From the NCBI GenBank assembly GCA_017860275.1, contig JAFNAQ010000004.1:1-64000 (forward strand): 64,000 bases of DNA, written 5' to 3'. Of this stretch, positions 52,004 to 59,905 are shown one piece after another. Numbering within the stretch: the first letter of the stretch is position 1; the number at the start of each line of letters is the position of its first letter. The notes beneath the pieces are model-generated. The model was not told the origin of the DNA and did not search any database. It saw only the letters and a list, made by a program, of their open reading frames with translations. The translations under genes and the position numbers were made by a program. The stretch comes from Bacteroidota bacterium. GTDB taxonomy: Bacteria > Bacteroidota > Bacteroidia > Bacteroidales > P3.

Positions 52004-53856
52004 TAGTTGGAGCAGGACATGCAGGATGCGAGGCAGCCTCTGCGGCAGCAAACTTAGGTTCAAATGTTCTACTAATAACACAAAATATAAATACAATAGC
52101 AGGACTTTCATGTAATCCTGCAATGGGAGGAGTAGCCAAGGGACAGATTGTTCGTGAAATAGATGCCCTTGGAGGATATTCAGGACTGGTTACCGACCAA
52201 AATACCTTACAATTTCGTATGCTTAACCGCTCTAAGGGACCAGCAATGTGGAGTCCAAGAGCTCAGGTAGATAATGTTAGCTTCACAAATACTTGGAGAC
52301 ATTTTCTTGAGAGCATTCCCAGTCTTGACATTTGGCAAGATGAGGTTATTGGGCTCAAGATAGAAGGTTCTGAGGTGGTTGGAGTAAGAACAAAGCTAGA
52401 CTTAGAAATTGACTCTAGGGCTGTTGTTCTAACCAATGGCACATTCCTAAATGGGAAGATACATATTGGGGAAACCAATATACTTGGGGGAAGAATAGGG
52501 GAGATGCAATCAAAGGGAATATCCGAAGACCTAAGGAACTATGGTTTCGAGGTAGAAACTCTTAAGACAGGAACTCCAATGAGGGTCGACGGAAGAAGTA
52601 TAGACTTCACGAAGTTAGAGGAGCAAAGAGGAGATGAGAACCCAGAACAGTTTTCCTATCTACATAAAAGAAATGATATTTTAGACCAAAGGAGTTGCTT
52701 CTTGGCCTATACTTCTTTGGAAGTTCACGATATACTAAGAACAGGATTTGAGTTCTCACCAATGTTTCAAGGAAGAATTCAAGGCAGGGGACCAAGATAT
52801 TGTCCTTCTATTGAGGATAAGATAGATCGTTTTGCAGGAAAAGATCGTCATCAGTTATTTGTTGAGCCAGAGAGTAGATATACTAATCTATTCTATATTA
52901 ATGGTTTTTCTTCATCACTTCCACTTTCCGTTCAGTACAAAGCATTAATAGCAATAAAGGGTTTTGAGAATGCAGTTATACAAAAGCCTGGCTATGCAAT
53001 AGAGTACGATTATTTCCCTCCAACACAACTAATAGACACTCTTGAGACAAAACTCATAAAGAATCTATATTTTGCCGGTCAAATAAATGGAACGACAGGT
53101 TATGAGGAAGCAGGATGTCAAGGCTTAATGGCAGGGATAAATGCTCATCTAAAGATAAATGATAAGCCAGCCTTCGTTCTAAAGCGTTCTGAGGCATATA
53201 TAGGGGTACTAATAGATGATTTAATCACTAAGGGCGTAGATGAACCTTATCGTATGTTTACATCAAGAGCAGAGTATAGGATACTTCTTCGTCAAGATAA
53301 TGCAGATATTCGTCTAACTCCTCTTTCTTACGAGATAGGTCTTGCAAAAGAGGATAGAATGCGCTTAGTTGAAAGAAAGAAAGAAGGAACTAATATATTG
53401 GTTGATTTCCTACAAAAGAATAGTGCTAGTCCTGAGGAGGTAAACGTATTATTTGAAGAAAAAGAAACACCAACAATCAATCAAAAGACAAAGATAGGCC
53501 AATTGCTTCTTCGTCCTCAGATAACATTGGATGACCTTTCTAATAATATACCATATCTTAAAGAAAAGGTAGAGGCTATTGACCAAGATATAAGAAAAGA
53601 GGTTACTGAAAGTGCCGAGATTAAGCTTAAATATGAAAGTTATATATCAAAGGAGCAAGAGATAGCAGATAAGTTGTCAAAGCATGAGTCCTTGATTATA
53701 AAAGATAACTTCGATTATCAGTCTCTTAACTCCCTATCCTTCGAAGCAAGGGAAAAGCTCTCTAAGATAAGACCAAAGACAATAGGACAAGCATCAAGAA
53801 TAAGTGGAGTAAGTCCTTCAGATATATCAGTTCTTATAATCTATATTTCTCGTTAA
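51979..53856 (+). CDS. mnmG: tRNA uridine-5-carboxymethylaminomethyl modification enzyme MnmG (GidA)
   Basis: 625 residues. With MnmE it builds the cmnm5 or nm5 group on wobble U34. FAD motif VVGAGHAGCEAASAAANLG at about 8-27, SCNPAMGGVAKGQIVREIDALGG near 48-70, NGTFLNGKIHIGE near 155, and the C-terminal helical MnmE-binding domain ending ASRISGVSPSDISVLIIYI. In many bacteria this gene lies close to oriC, which agrees with the proposed origin 10 kb away. The stop codon is inside a 15-bp perfect stem-loop. Confidence 0.96.
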   Translation: MFKKYDVIVVGAGHAGCEAASAAANLGSNVLLITQNINTIAGLSCNPAMGGVAKGQIVREIDALGGYSGLVTDQNTLQFRMLNRSKGPAMWSPRAQVDNVSFTNTWRHFLESIPSLDIWQDEVIGLKIEGSEVVGVRTKLDLEIDSRAVVLTNGTFLNGKIHIGETNILGGRIGEMQSKGISEDLRNYGFEVETLKTGTPMRVDGRSIDFTKLEEQRGDENPEQFSYLHKRNDILDQRSCFLAYTSLEVHDILRTGFEFSPMFQGRIQGRGPRYCPSIEDKIDRFAGKDRHQLFVEPESRYTNLFYINGFSSSLPLSVQYKALIAIKGFENAVIQKPGYAIEYDYFPPTQLIDTLETKLIKNLYFAGQINGTTGYEEAGCQGLMAGINAHLKINDKPAFVLKRSEAYIGVLIDDLITKGVDEPYRMFTSRAEYRILLRQDNADIRLTPLSYEIGLAKEDRMRLVERKKEGTNILVDFLQKNSASPEEVNVLFEEKETPTINQKTKIGQLLLRPQITLDDLSNNIPYLKEKVEAIDQDIRKEVTESAEIKLKYESYISKEQEIADKLSKHESLIIKDNFDYQSLNSLSFEAREKLSKIRPKTIGQASRISGVSPSDISVLIIYISR

Positions 53857-53869
53857 TATAGATTATAAG
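53833..53869. terminator. 15-bp perfect stem-loop across the mnmG stop codon
   Basis: CTTATAATCTATATT (53833-53847) and AATATAGATTATAAG (53855-53869) pair perfectly with a 7-nt loop. It covers the mnmG stop at 53854-53856 and ends 4 bp before the stop of the converging lipoprotein gene, so it probably ends transcription from both sides. Confidence 0.65.
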
Positions 53870-53872
53870 CGC

Positions 53873-54259
53873 TTAGTCTACTCTTTCGTAGTTAAGAATC
53901 ATTGTAGAATTTTCAAAATTTGGAAGATCCATCTTTAGGGATAGCTTCTTGCTATTAAGCATAATAATCTCCATCCTATTAGTATCCATTCCACCTAATT
54001 TAAAAGAATAAAGAGTGTTCTCTCTAATAAAATAATTAGAGTTAGCCTCCTTCTTCCCATTAGTAATATAAAGCGTCTTATCTTCTCTAAAGGTAGTAAA
54101 GTCCTTAGCTTTCTTCATATCCAAGCTATCACTACCCCCTTGATATTGAGTAATAATCATCACATTTTGCCATTTCCCGATAATAGCCTTTTCCTTATTC
54201 TTATTACAAGAAACAAAAGAAATGGAAATAAAGGCTAAAGCAATAAGTATTTTCTTCAT
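53873..54259 (-). CDS. Lipocalin-like lipoprotein
   Basis: 128 residues. Lipoprotein signal MKKILIALAFISISFVSC with lipidated Cys at 18. The mature part follows the lipocalin-like pattern IIGKWQNVMIITQYQGG, DFTTFREDKTLYITNGKKE, ENTLYSFKLGG and STMILNYERV, common in small Bacteroidota lipoproteins of unknown ligand. A TAatTTTG promoter box with TTG 19 bp upstream lies at 54319-54348. Confidence 0.75.
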   Translation of the reverse strand: MKKILIALAFISISFVSCNKNKEKAIIGKWQNVMIITQYQGGSDSLDMKKAKDFTTFREDKTLYITNGKKEANSNYFIRENTLYSFKLGGMDTNRMEIIMLNSKKLSLKMDLPNFENSTMILNYERVD

Positions 54260-54318
54260 AATTTAGTATATAATCAGTTATTGTAATGGGCGTTACTGTA
54301 ATTTTCGCTACAATGTTG

Positions 54319-54348
54319 CAAAATTACTCATAAATAATTAAAAAACAA
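54319..54348 (-). promoter_or_regulatory. Promoter of the lipocalin-like gene
   Basis: Minus-strand TAATTTTG (54326-54319) and TTG (54348-54346) with 19 bp between them. Confidence 0.5.
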
Positions 54349-54414
54349 TGGTTTTAGAATATTACCTAAGTCTAATCTTAAATTTAAGAAATGGAATTAG
54401 GGGAATATTAGTCA

Positions 54415-54785
54415 AAAACCTTGTTTTACTGCTCTGGAATAAGATTCTAGCACACTAGAATCTTATTCTATTTTCGTAGAATCAAGTTCTATTCAAACAA
54501 AACAGCTATATCCCTGAAAATAAACCTCGTTTCGTTGGAATTTCATTAGAGAAAAATTCATAGATACTTCGTTTCTTGACAAAAAGTCCTTGATTTTTTA
54601 TAGAAAAGCGAAGATTTTTAGGAAATCCTTCAAATCCCCCAAATTTTAACCCAAATCCCTAGAATTTATTATAAAGAATTAACGAATCTTTCACTCCAAC
54701 CCAACACCTCTCTTCAAATATCCAAGCCATAAGCCCCAATAAAATTAATAATAATTAACTCCAAAACTTGCAAAATGTTACCAAA
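54415..54785 (-). repeat. Dispersed intergenic repeat, copy C (inverted)
   Basis: Most diverged copy, on the minus strand, with the same order: GTAACATTTTGCAAGTTTTG, GGATATTTGAAG, GGTGTTGGGTTGGAG, GATTCGTTAATTC, TATAATAAATTCT, a stem region with CTTCG/CGAAG, GAAACGAAGTATC, then a phased array with words TAGAATCAAGTTCTA, TAGAATCTTATTCTA and TGGAATAAGATTCTA centred at 54484, 54463 and 54442 (21 bp apart), then ACAAGG. It fills the gap between the diverging lipoprotein gene and the gene at 54918. Confidence 0.72.
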
Positions 54786-54863
54786 ACAACCCAAACCCAA
54801 GCTTTTAGTTAAAATAATCTATTATTTTATTACGTTTAACTTGGAAGCGAAAAAATAAAATAA

Positions 54864-54871
54864 TACCTTTG
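54864..54871 (+). promoter_or_regulatory. -7 box for the gene at 54918
   Basis: TACCTTTG, exact TAnnTTTG match, 46 bp before the ATG. A TTGG occurs 20 bp upstream (54841), giving standard spacing. Confidence 0.6.
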
Positions 54872-54917
54872 TCCTACGCTTAATGATAAATATTAAACCA
54901 AAACGATATATAACTTT

Positions 54918-56099
54918 ATGAAAAGACAAATTTCGATACTATTTCTATTTTTCTTTTTTCAGATAGGGTGCTATGCCCAATCTGTAAGAATTGAGGGGCA
55001 AATACTGGACAATAATACCAAGACCCCTATTGCCTTTGCAGCTATCAAGGTCCCCAATTCTTCGATTGGTACGATTTCCGATGATAAAGGAAGGTTTGCA
55101 TTCGATATTCCCGAAGGAATCATGGCTGTTGAGTTCCGTCATATAGCGTACAAAAAAGCCTTGTTGAGTATTGATAGAGCCAATAACAAAAAAATATTTT
55201 TAGAACCTAATGTTACGGAGCTGAAAGAAATAACTATCGAGGGGATGACGCCTCAAAGAATACTCTTCAATGCTTTAAAGGCAGCCCCTAAAAACTATAT
55301 TCAGGGAGATTATTATGTAAAAACAACAAGGCTAAGCAAGAAAAATATTCAACGAAGATTAAATTATTTGGGTTTTTGCGAGGGTATCTATCAATGCAAT
55401 GGCGTTAAGGGACGAAATAGCAGATTTGAACAAAATAAAGCGAATTATTATTATTCAGATTCAATCCAAAAACATACATTTAAATACAAAGGATTTGAAG
55501 ATATTGTACTTTCATTATATAAAGAAAATAAAAAGGCTTTCAAAAAAGATAAATTGTCTGTATTTGATGATTTTGACTATAAATTAAAAATAATATATGA
55601 TGAAAATGGGGAAGAGCAAGACTATTTTATTACTAAAAGAACTAAGGCTTCATATAAGAAGCGAAAGAATATGATGCTTACAATTTGGAATTATCATATT
55701 GATGCGAAAACATTAGCGATTAAACAGGTTGAAATACTGGGCGATACATCTAAAGTAGCGTATGCAAGTTTTATGGGAATGCATATGAAGTTGTTAGCTA
55801 GTTATTTTATATACAATTATCAAAAATCGGATAGTGGCTATTACTTGGAAAATTCAATGATGAAGACTCTTCATGAAAGAGATAATGAAAATTCTTCTAA
55901 AGTGGTAAAAAACATATTTAAACTTTCAAATGATAATACATTGGAAGAGCATGTAGAAATGTATAATGTAAATGAAATTTCGTTTTCTGTGGATAGCTTG
56001 GATTTAAATCTTAAAAAAGATGTTTATATGCCCTTATATGAAATGAAGGAGTTGGATATTTTCTATCCAATATTAAATGAGAATAAACAATATTACTAA
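54918..56099 (+). CDS. Secreted protein with carboxypeptidase-regulatory-like domain
   Basis: 393 residues. Signal peptide about 1-21 (MKRQISILFLFFFFQIGCYAQ). A CarboxypepD_reg-like beta sandwich covers about 23-105: RIEGQILDNNTKTPIAFAAI, GTISDDKGRFAFDIPEG, and LKEITIEGM at its end, the same N-terminal domain used by many TonB-dependent receptors. The rest (about 110-393) has no barrel-like strands and ends without a TonB receptor domain, so it is not SusC. Function unknown; probably located at the outer membrane or in the periplasm. Confidence 0.72.
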   Translation: MKRQISILFLFFFFQIGCYAQSVRIEGQILDNNTKTPIAFAAIKVPNSSIGTISDDKGRFAFDIPEGIMAVEFRHIAYKKALLSIDRANNKKIFLEPNVTELKEITIEGMTPQRILFNALKAAPKNYIQGDYYVKTTRLSKKNIQRRLNYLGFCEGIYQCNGVKGRNSRFEQNKANYYYSDSIQKHTFKYKGFEDIVLSLYKENKKAFKKDKLSVFDDFDYKLKIIYDENGEEQDYFITKRTKASYKKRKNMMLTIWNYHIDAKTLAIKQVEILGDTSKVAYASFMGMHMKLLASYFIYNYQKSDSGYYLENSMMKTLHERDNENSSKVVKNIFKLSNDNTLEEHVEMYNVNEISFSVDSLDLNLKKDVYMPLYEMKELDIFYPILNENKQYY

Positions 56100-56192
56100 A
56101 CGCAACTCTTAGTTATACCTTTTAGGGTTATTTCTTTTATTAGAGTTTGGCATTATAATTGGTGAGCATTAACCTTGCAAACAAATATATTT

Positions 56193-56810
56193 ATGAAAAA
56201 AACAATTTTTATCTTGCTACTACTGGCAATCTCATTCAAAGGCTTCTCGCAAGAAGAGAAGAAACATAGATTTACTCATACCTTAACCGAAAGTGTTGGA
56301 TTATTCTATAATAATGACAATTTCCTATTTGATCAATATTCGTTTTCTGTATGGGAAAACTATGGACTAATAAATCTTATTCCTTCCTATGAACTAGGAT
56401 ATAATAATATGTTATTCGCAAAGGTAAAGGTTAGACATTTTCAATATTATGATGAAACCAGCACTGAAATTTATACATTATTGCCAAGTGATATAAAAGC
56501 AATACGTATGGTGGAAAATTCAAATGCTTTTTCTTTAATTGTGGGCTATAATTTCTTAAGAAAAAGTAATAAGCATTCATTAAGACTTGGAGCAGGTCTA
56601 AGTTGTTTAAGGAGCTATGTTAATTTCGAGCTTATTTACCCAAACAGAACTGATTCTTACCGAGGTGTGCAATACATATATCAATTAAATTTAGAGCTTT
56701 CATATAGATATATGATAAATAAACATTTTGGAATAGGAGCCGAATTTGAAAATTATGGTATGCCTTTCAATAGGTATTTTCTAAGCGGAACACTTAGTTA
56801 TACCTTTTAG
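56193..56810 (+). CDS. Outer-membrane beta-barrel protein of unknown function
   Basis: 205 residues from ATG 56193 (MKKTIFILLLLAISFKGFSQ), which puts the signal peptide at the start; the longer frame adds six poor residues. The mature part has amphipathic strands (VGLFYNNDNFLFDQYSFSVW, FSLIVGYNFLRKSNKHSLRLG, YQLNLELSYRYM) and ends LSGTLSYTF, with a terminal Phe. Typical of small barrels. The sequence LSYTF plus following bases is nearly repeated in the gap after the previous gene (about 56109-56129 resembles 56789-56809), so the 3' region was probably duplicated. Confidence 0.65.
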   Translation: MKKTIFILLLLAISFKGFSQEEKKHRFTHTLTESVGLFYNNDNFLFDQYSFSVWENYGLINLIPSYELGYNNMLFAKVKVRHFQYYDETSTEIYTLLPSDIKAIRMVENSNAFSLIVGYNFLRKSNKHSLRLGAGLSCLRSYVNFELIYPNRTDSYRGVQYIYQLNLELSYRYMINKHFGIGAEFENYGMPFNRYFLSGTLSYTF

Positions 56811-56835
56811 GGCTATTTCTTTTTTTCTTTTCCAG

Positions 56836-56868
56836 CAAAACCACTCTTGTTTTGGAGTGGTTTTGTTT
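56836..56868 (+). terminator. Terminator after the barrel gene
   Basis: CAAAACCACTC, short loop, GAGTGGTTTTG, then TTTT. Perfect 11-bp stem. Confidence 0.75.
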
Positions 56869-56897
56869 TATTAAGAGTTTGGGAGTGATTATTGTTG

Positions 56898-56905
56898 TAT
56901 TTTTG
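56898..56905 (+). promoter_or_regulatory. -7 box for the U32 peptidase operon
   Basis: TATTTTTG fits TAnnTTTG, 27 bp before the ATG at 56932. TTTG at 56878 is a possible -33 element, slightly closer than usual. Confidence 0.5.
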
Positions 56906-56931
56906 CAGTCTGAAAATAAGGATATAAGATA

Positions 56932-58176
56932 ATGAAGTTTGAAGATATAGAGATAATGTCGCCTGTTGGTTCTTACGAGTCGCTGATGGGGGCAATTCAA
57001 GGGGGAGCTAACTCCGTTTACTTTGGGGTTGGAGGTCTGAATATGCGTTCTCGCAGCGCTAATAATTTCACAATAGAGGATTTAAGAAATATTGTTTCTA
57101 TCGCTAAGGAAAACAATGTCAAGACCTATCTAACTCTAAACACTATCATTTACGATGAGGAGTTGGAATATATGAGAGAGGTTATTGATGCGGCGAAGGA
57201 GAGTGGTATTTCTGCAATTATTGCTGCCGATATGGCTGTAATTTCATACGCTAAGTCAAAAGGAGTTGAGGTGCATCTTTCAACACAGTGCAATATAACA
57301 AATATTGAGGCAGTAAAATTCTATTCCTCCTTCGCAGACGTAATCGTTACTGCAAGAGAGCTTAGCCTTGAAAAGGTAAAGTCAATAACTCAGCAAATAG
57401 AAAGAGAAAATATCACAGGACCAAGCGGCAGACTGCTAGAGATTGAATGCTTTGTACATGGAGCCCTATGTATGGCCGTTTCGGGAAAATGTTATATCTC
57501 TTTGGATAATGCAAATAAGAGTGCAAACCGTGGAGCCTGCCTTCAATATTGCCGTAGACCTTATAGGGTAACCGATACAGACGGAGGAACAGAGCTGGTT
57601 GTGGATAATAAATATATAATGTCTCCAAAGGACTTAAAGACCTTGGATTTCTTAGATAGGGTTCTCGATGCAGGAGTAAGAGTGCTAAAGATTGAGGGAA
57701 GAGGACGCTCGGCAGAATATGTGAAGACTGTTACATCGGTATATAAGGATGCAGTAAGAGCATATTTCGATGGAGAGTTTAACGATGAGAACAAGATTAA
57801 GTGGAACGAGAAACTAAAGAGCGTATATAACCGTGATTTCTGGGATGGATATTATCTTGGGCAGACAGTAGGAGAGTGGACAAAGAGATATGGTTCTCAG
57901 GCAATAAAGGTTAAGGAGTTTATTGGAACAGTAACAAACTACTTTAAGAATGTTGGAGTTGCGGAGATAAGACTAGAGACTGGTGAGATTTCTATAGGAG
58001 ATGATATCGTTATACTTGGCGCAACAACAGGAGTATATGAGGATAAGATTAGCGAGATAAGAGTTGAATTGCAAAAGGTCGAAAAGGCAGTAAAAGGAGA
58101 TATGTTCTCGATTCCTACAAGCCAAACAATAAGAAGAGGCGATAAACTTTACAAGATAAAAGATGCTCAAGTTTAA
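56932..58176 (+). CDS. U32-family peptidase, TrhP/YegQ-like tRNA hydroxylation protein
   Basis: 414 residues. Family signature blocks: EIMSPVGSYESLMGAIQGGANSVYFG at the start (quoted in part), ECFVHGALCMAVSGKCYISL near 167-186, NRGACLQYCRRPY near 198-210, and KIEGRGRSAEYV near 257-268. Four Cys around 170-206 fit the Fe-S site proposed for the family. YegQ (TrhP) of E. coli, of similar length, is needed for 5-hydroxyuridine at tRNA wobble position 34; RlhA is much longer. It overlaps the next gene by 14 bp. Confidence 0.85.
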   Translation: MKFEDIEIMSPVGSYESLMGAIQGGANSVYFGVGGLNMRSRSANNFTIEDLRNIVSIAKENNVKTYLTLNTIIYDEELEYMREVIDAAKESGISAIIAADMAVISYAKSKGVEVHLSTQCNITNIEAVKFYSSFADVIVTARELSLEKVKSITQQIERENITGPSGRLLEIECFVHGALCMAVSGKCYISLDNANKSANRGACLQYCRRPYRVTDTDGGTELVVDNKYIMSPKDLKTLDFLDRVLDAGVRVLKIEGRGRSAEYVKTVTSVYKDAVRAYFDGEFNDENKIKWNEKLKSVYNRDFWDGYYLGQTVGEWTKRYGSQAIKVKEFIGTVTNYFKNVGVAEIRLETGEISIGDDIVILGATTGVYEDKISEIRVELQKVEKAVKGDMFSIPTSQTIRRGDKLYKIKDAQV

Positions 58177-58993
58177 CTATCATAGTCATTCTAATTTCTG
58201 CGATGGGAAGAACTCCTTGGAGGAGATGGCTATATCTGCAATAGATAAGGGGCTTGAGTATTTTGGGTTCTCTGCTCATTCACCCGTTCCCTTTGAGAAT
58301 GATTTTGCCCTTGCCTTTGAGAATGTTGATGCCTACCTTGCTGAGACATTAAGACTTAAGGAAAAGTATAAAGATAAGATAAAGCTCTTTACCTCAATGG
58401 AGTTCGATTATATCCCTGAGCTTTGCGACGATGTTCAAGAAAGAGCCAGTAAATATAAATTAGATTATATTATCTCTTCCGTTCATCTGGTTTCTGGCAA
58501 TGGACTTTGGTTTATCGATGGTTCAAAACAGGAGAGCTACGACAAGGGACTTAGGGAATGTTTCGCAGGAGATATAAGAAAGGCCGTTAAGGCATTCTAT
58601 CATCAAACAAATGAGATGATAATTAATGCAAAGCCTGATATTGTTGGGCATTTCGATAAGGTTAAGATGCATAATAAGGATAGGTACTTCCTCGAAGATG
58701 AGGCTTGGTATGAGGATTTAGTTCTCGAAAGCCTAAGAACGATGAAGGATAATAACACAATATGCGAGATAAACACTAGAGGCTTATATAAGGGACGTTC
58801 CAACGATTATTTCCCTCAAACCAAATGGATTAAGGAAATGGCGAAGCTCCAAATTCCTATCACAATCTCTACCGACTGCCACAAAAGCGATGAGGTGGAT
58901 ATGCTCTTTTCTCAATGTTGGAACGATATTAAGGAATTAGGACATAAGGAGGTTTGGTATTTCGACGGCTCTTGGAAGACAACCGCACTTTAG
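58163..58993 (+). CDS. PHP-family phosphatase (histidinol-phosphatase-like)
   Basis: 276 residues. PHP metal motifs: NYHSHSNFCDGKNSLEEMA at 4-22, SMEFDYIPE near 74-82, SSVHLVSG near 107-114, VGHFDKVKMHN near 158-168, and STDCHK near 239-244. These match the HisK-type histidinol phosphatase used in Gram-positives and many Bacteroidota, though no other his gene is nearby, so another phosphoester substrate is possible. Overlaps the U32 gene and is followed 2 bp later by mnmD. Confidence 0.8.
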   Translation: MLKFNYHSHSNFCDGKNSLEEMAISAIDKGLEYFGFSAHSPVPFENDFALAFENVDAYLAETLRLKEKYKDKIKLFTSMEFDYIPELCDDVQERASKYKLDYIISSVHLVSGNGLWFIDGSKQESYDKGLRECFAGDIRKAVKAFYHQTNEMIINAKPDIVGHFDKVKMHNKDRYFLEDEAWYEDLVLESLRTMKDNNTICEINTRGLYKGRSNDYFPQTKWIKEMAKLQIPITISTDCHKSDEVDMLFSQCWNDIKELGHKEVWYFDGSWKTTAL

Positions 58994-58995
58994 TT

Positions 58996-59676
58996 ATGGA
59001 TATTTCAAAAGAATTAGAGATAATAATCACAGAGGACGGCTCGTCATCTCTTCGCAGAAAAGATCTTGGAGAAGGTTATCACTCAACCCATGGAGCAATT
59101 GCCGAAAGCGAGCATATTTTTATTAATTCTGGACTTCGATATTTCCATAAGCAACACCCAAAGAAGAGGATAAATATACTAGAGATAGGTTTCGGAACAG
59201 GGCTTAACGCAATACTCAGCCTAGACTTCGCAATAAGTCAAAACCAAGAAATATACTATGAAACAGTTGAGAAATATCCATTAAATGATGATATAATCTC
59301 TAGCCTTAACTATGGAAAGATAATTGGTAAGGAGGAGGATTTTTTAAAAATACACTCAGTGGCTTGGAATAAGGAAGTAGAGATAAATAAGAATTTTAGT
59401 TTAAAGAAGATAGACTCATCGGCAGAGGAGATAAACTACAAAGAGGACTTCTTCGACATTATCTATTTCGATGCCTTCGCGCCAGCCTTCGAAGAGAAGC
59501 TTTGGCAAGAGACCATGTTCTCAAAACTCTACGCCTCGCTAAAGGGGAAAGGAATCCTTTCGACCTATTGTTGCAAGGGCGATGTAAAGCGAGCCTTGAA
59601 ATCCTCAGGCTTTATTATAGAAAAACTCCCAGGTCCTAAAGGCAAGAGGGAGATACTTAGAGCTTTAAAGCCTTAA
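58996..59676 (+). CDS. mnmD: tRNA (5-methylaminomethyl-2-thiouridine) methyltransferase, MnmD type
   Basis: 226 residues from ATG 58996 (MDISKELEIIITEDGSSSL), right after the previous stop; the frame is open further upstream but inside the PHP gene. SAM-binding motif ILEIGFGTGLNAILSL near 57-72, and the MnmC-methyltransferase block IIYFDAFAPAFEEKLWQ followed by ILSTYCCKGDVKRAL. It methylates nm5U34 to mnm5U34, acting after MnmE/MnmG. It stands alone without the FAD domain of fused MnmC, as in most non-enteric bacteria. Confidence 0.88.
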   Translation: MDISKELEIIITEDGSSSLRRKDLGEGYHSTHGAIAESEHIFINSGLRYFHKQHPKKRINILEIGFGTGLNAILSLDFAISQNQEIYYETVEKYPLNDDIISSLNYGKIIGKEEDFLKIHSVAWNKEVEINKNFSLKKIDSSAEEINYKEDFFDIIYFDAFAPAFEEKLWQETMFSKLYASLKGKGILSTYCCKGDVKRALKSSGFIIEKLPGPKGKREILRALKP

Positions 59677-59705
59677 AATAAAAATCAAACAAAGCCTTTA
59701 TTATT

Positions 59706-59825
59706 TCTTACGCCGCAATGGTAAAAACGAAATGGCATCTCGTGGTCTCGAAATGCCATCTCGAAACTTTGAAATGGCATTTCGAAACAACGAGATGCCA
59801 TTATATACTCATAGATGCGGCGCAA
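59706..59825. repeat. 21-bp phased palindromic array (word CGAAATGSCATCTCG) with outer GCCGC stem
   Basis: Four 15-bp words: CGAAATGGCATCTCG (59728-59742), CGAAATGCCATCTCG (59749-59763), TGAAATGGCATTTCG (59770-59784), CGAGATGCCATTATA (59791-59805). Spacers are TGGTCT, AAACTT and AAACAA, 6 bp each, so centres are at 59735, 59756, 59777 and 59798, exactly 21 bp apart. Outer arms TTCTTACGCCGCA (59706-59718) and TGCGGCGCAAGAA (about 59815-59827) pair with one mismatch. The outer GCGCCGCAT motif is shared with the element at 33.5 kb although the inner words differ. Confidence 0.82.
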
Positions 59826-59833
59826 GAATTAAT

Positions 59834-59867
59834 AAAAACGCCGCGAGAATTTATCCACGCGGCGTTT
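59834..59867 (+). terminator. Terminator between mnmD and tnaA
   Basis: AAAACGCCGCG, 12-nt loop, CGCGGCGTTT, with A/T runs on both sides. It can serve both mnmD (+) and tnaA (-). Confidence 0.7.
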
Positions 59868-59905
59868 ATTTTTATCCAGACTAAGTCTTTTCTAAATAGA
59901 TTGGC

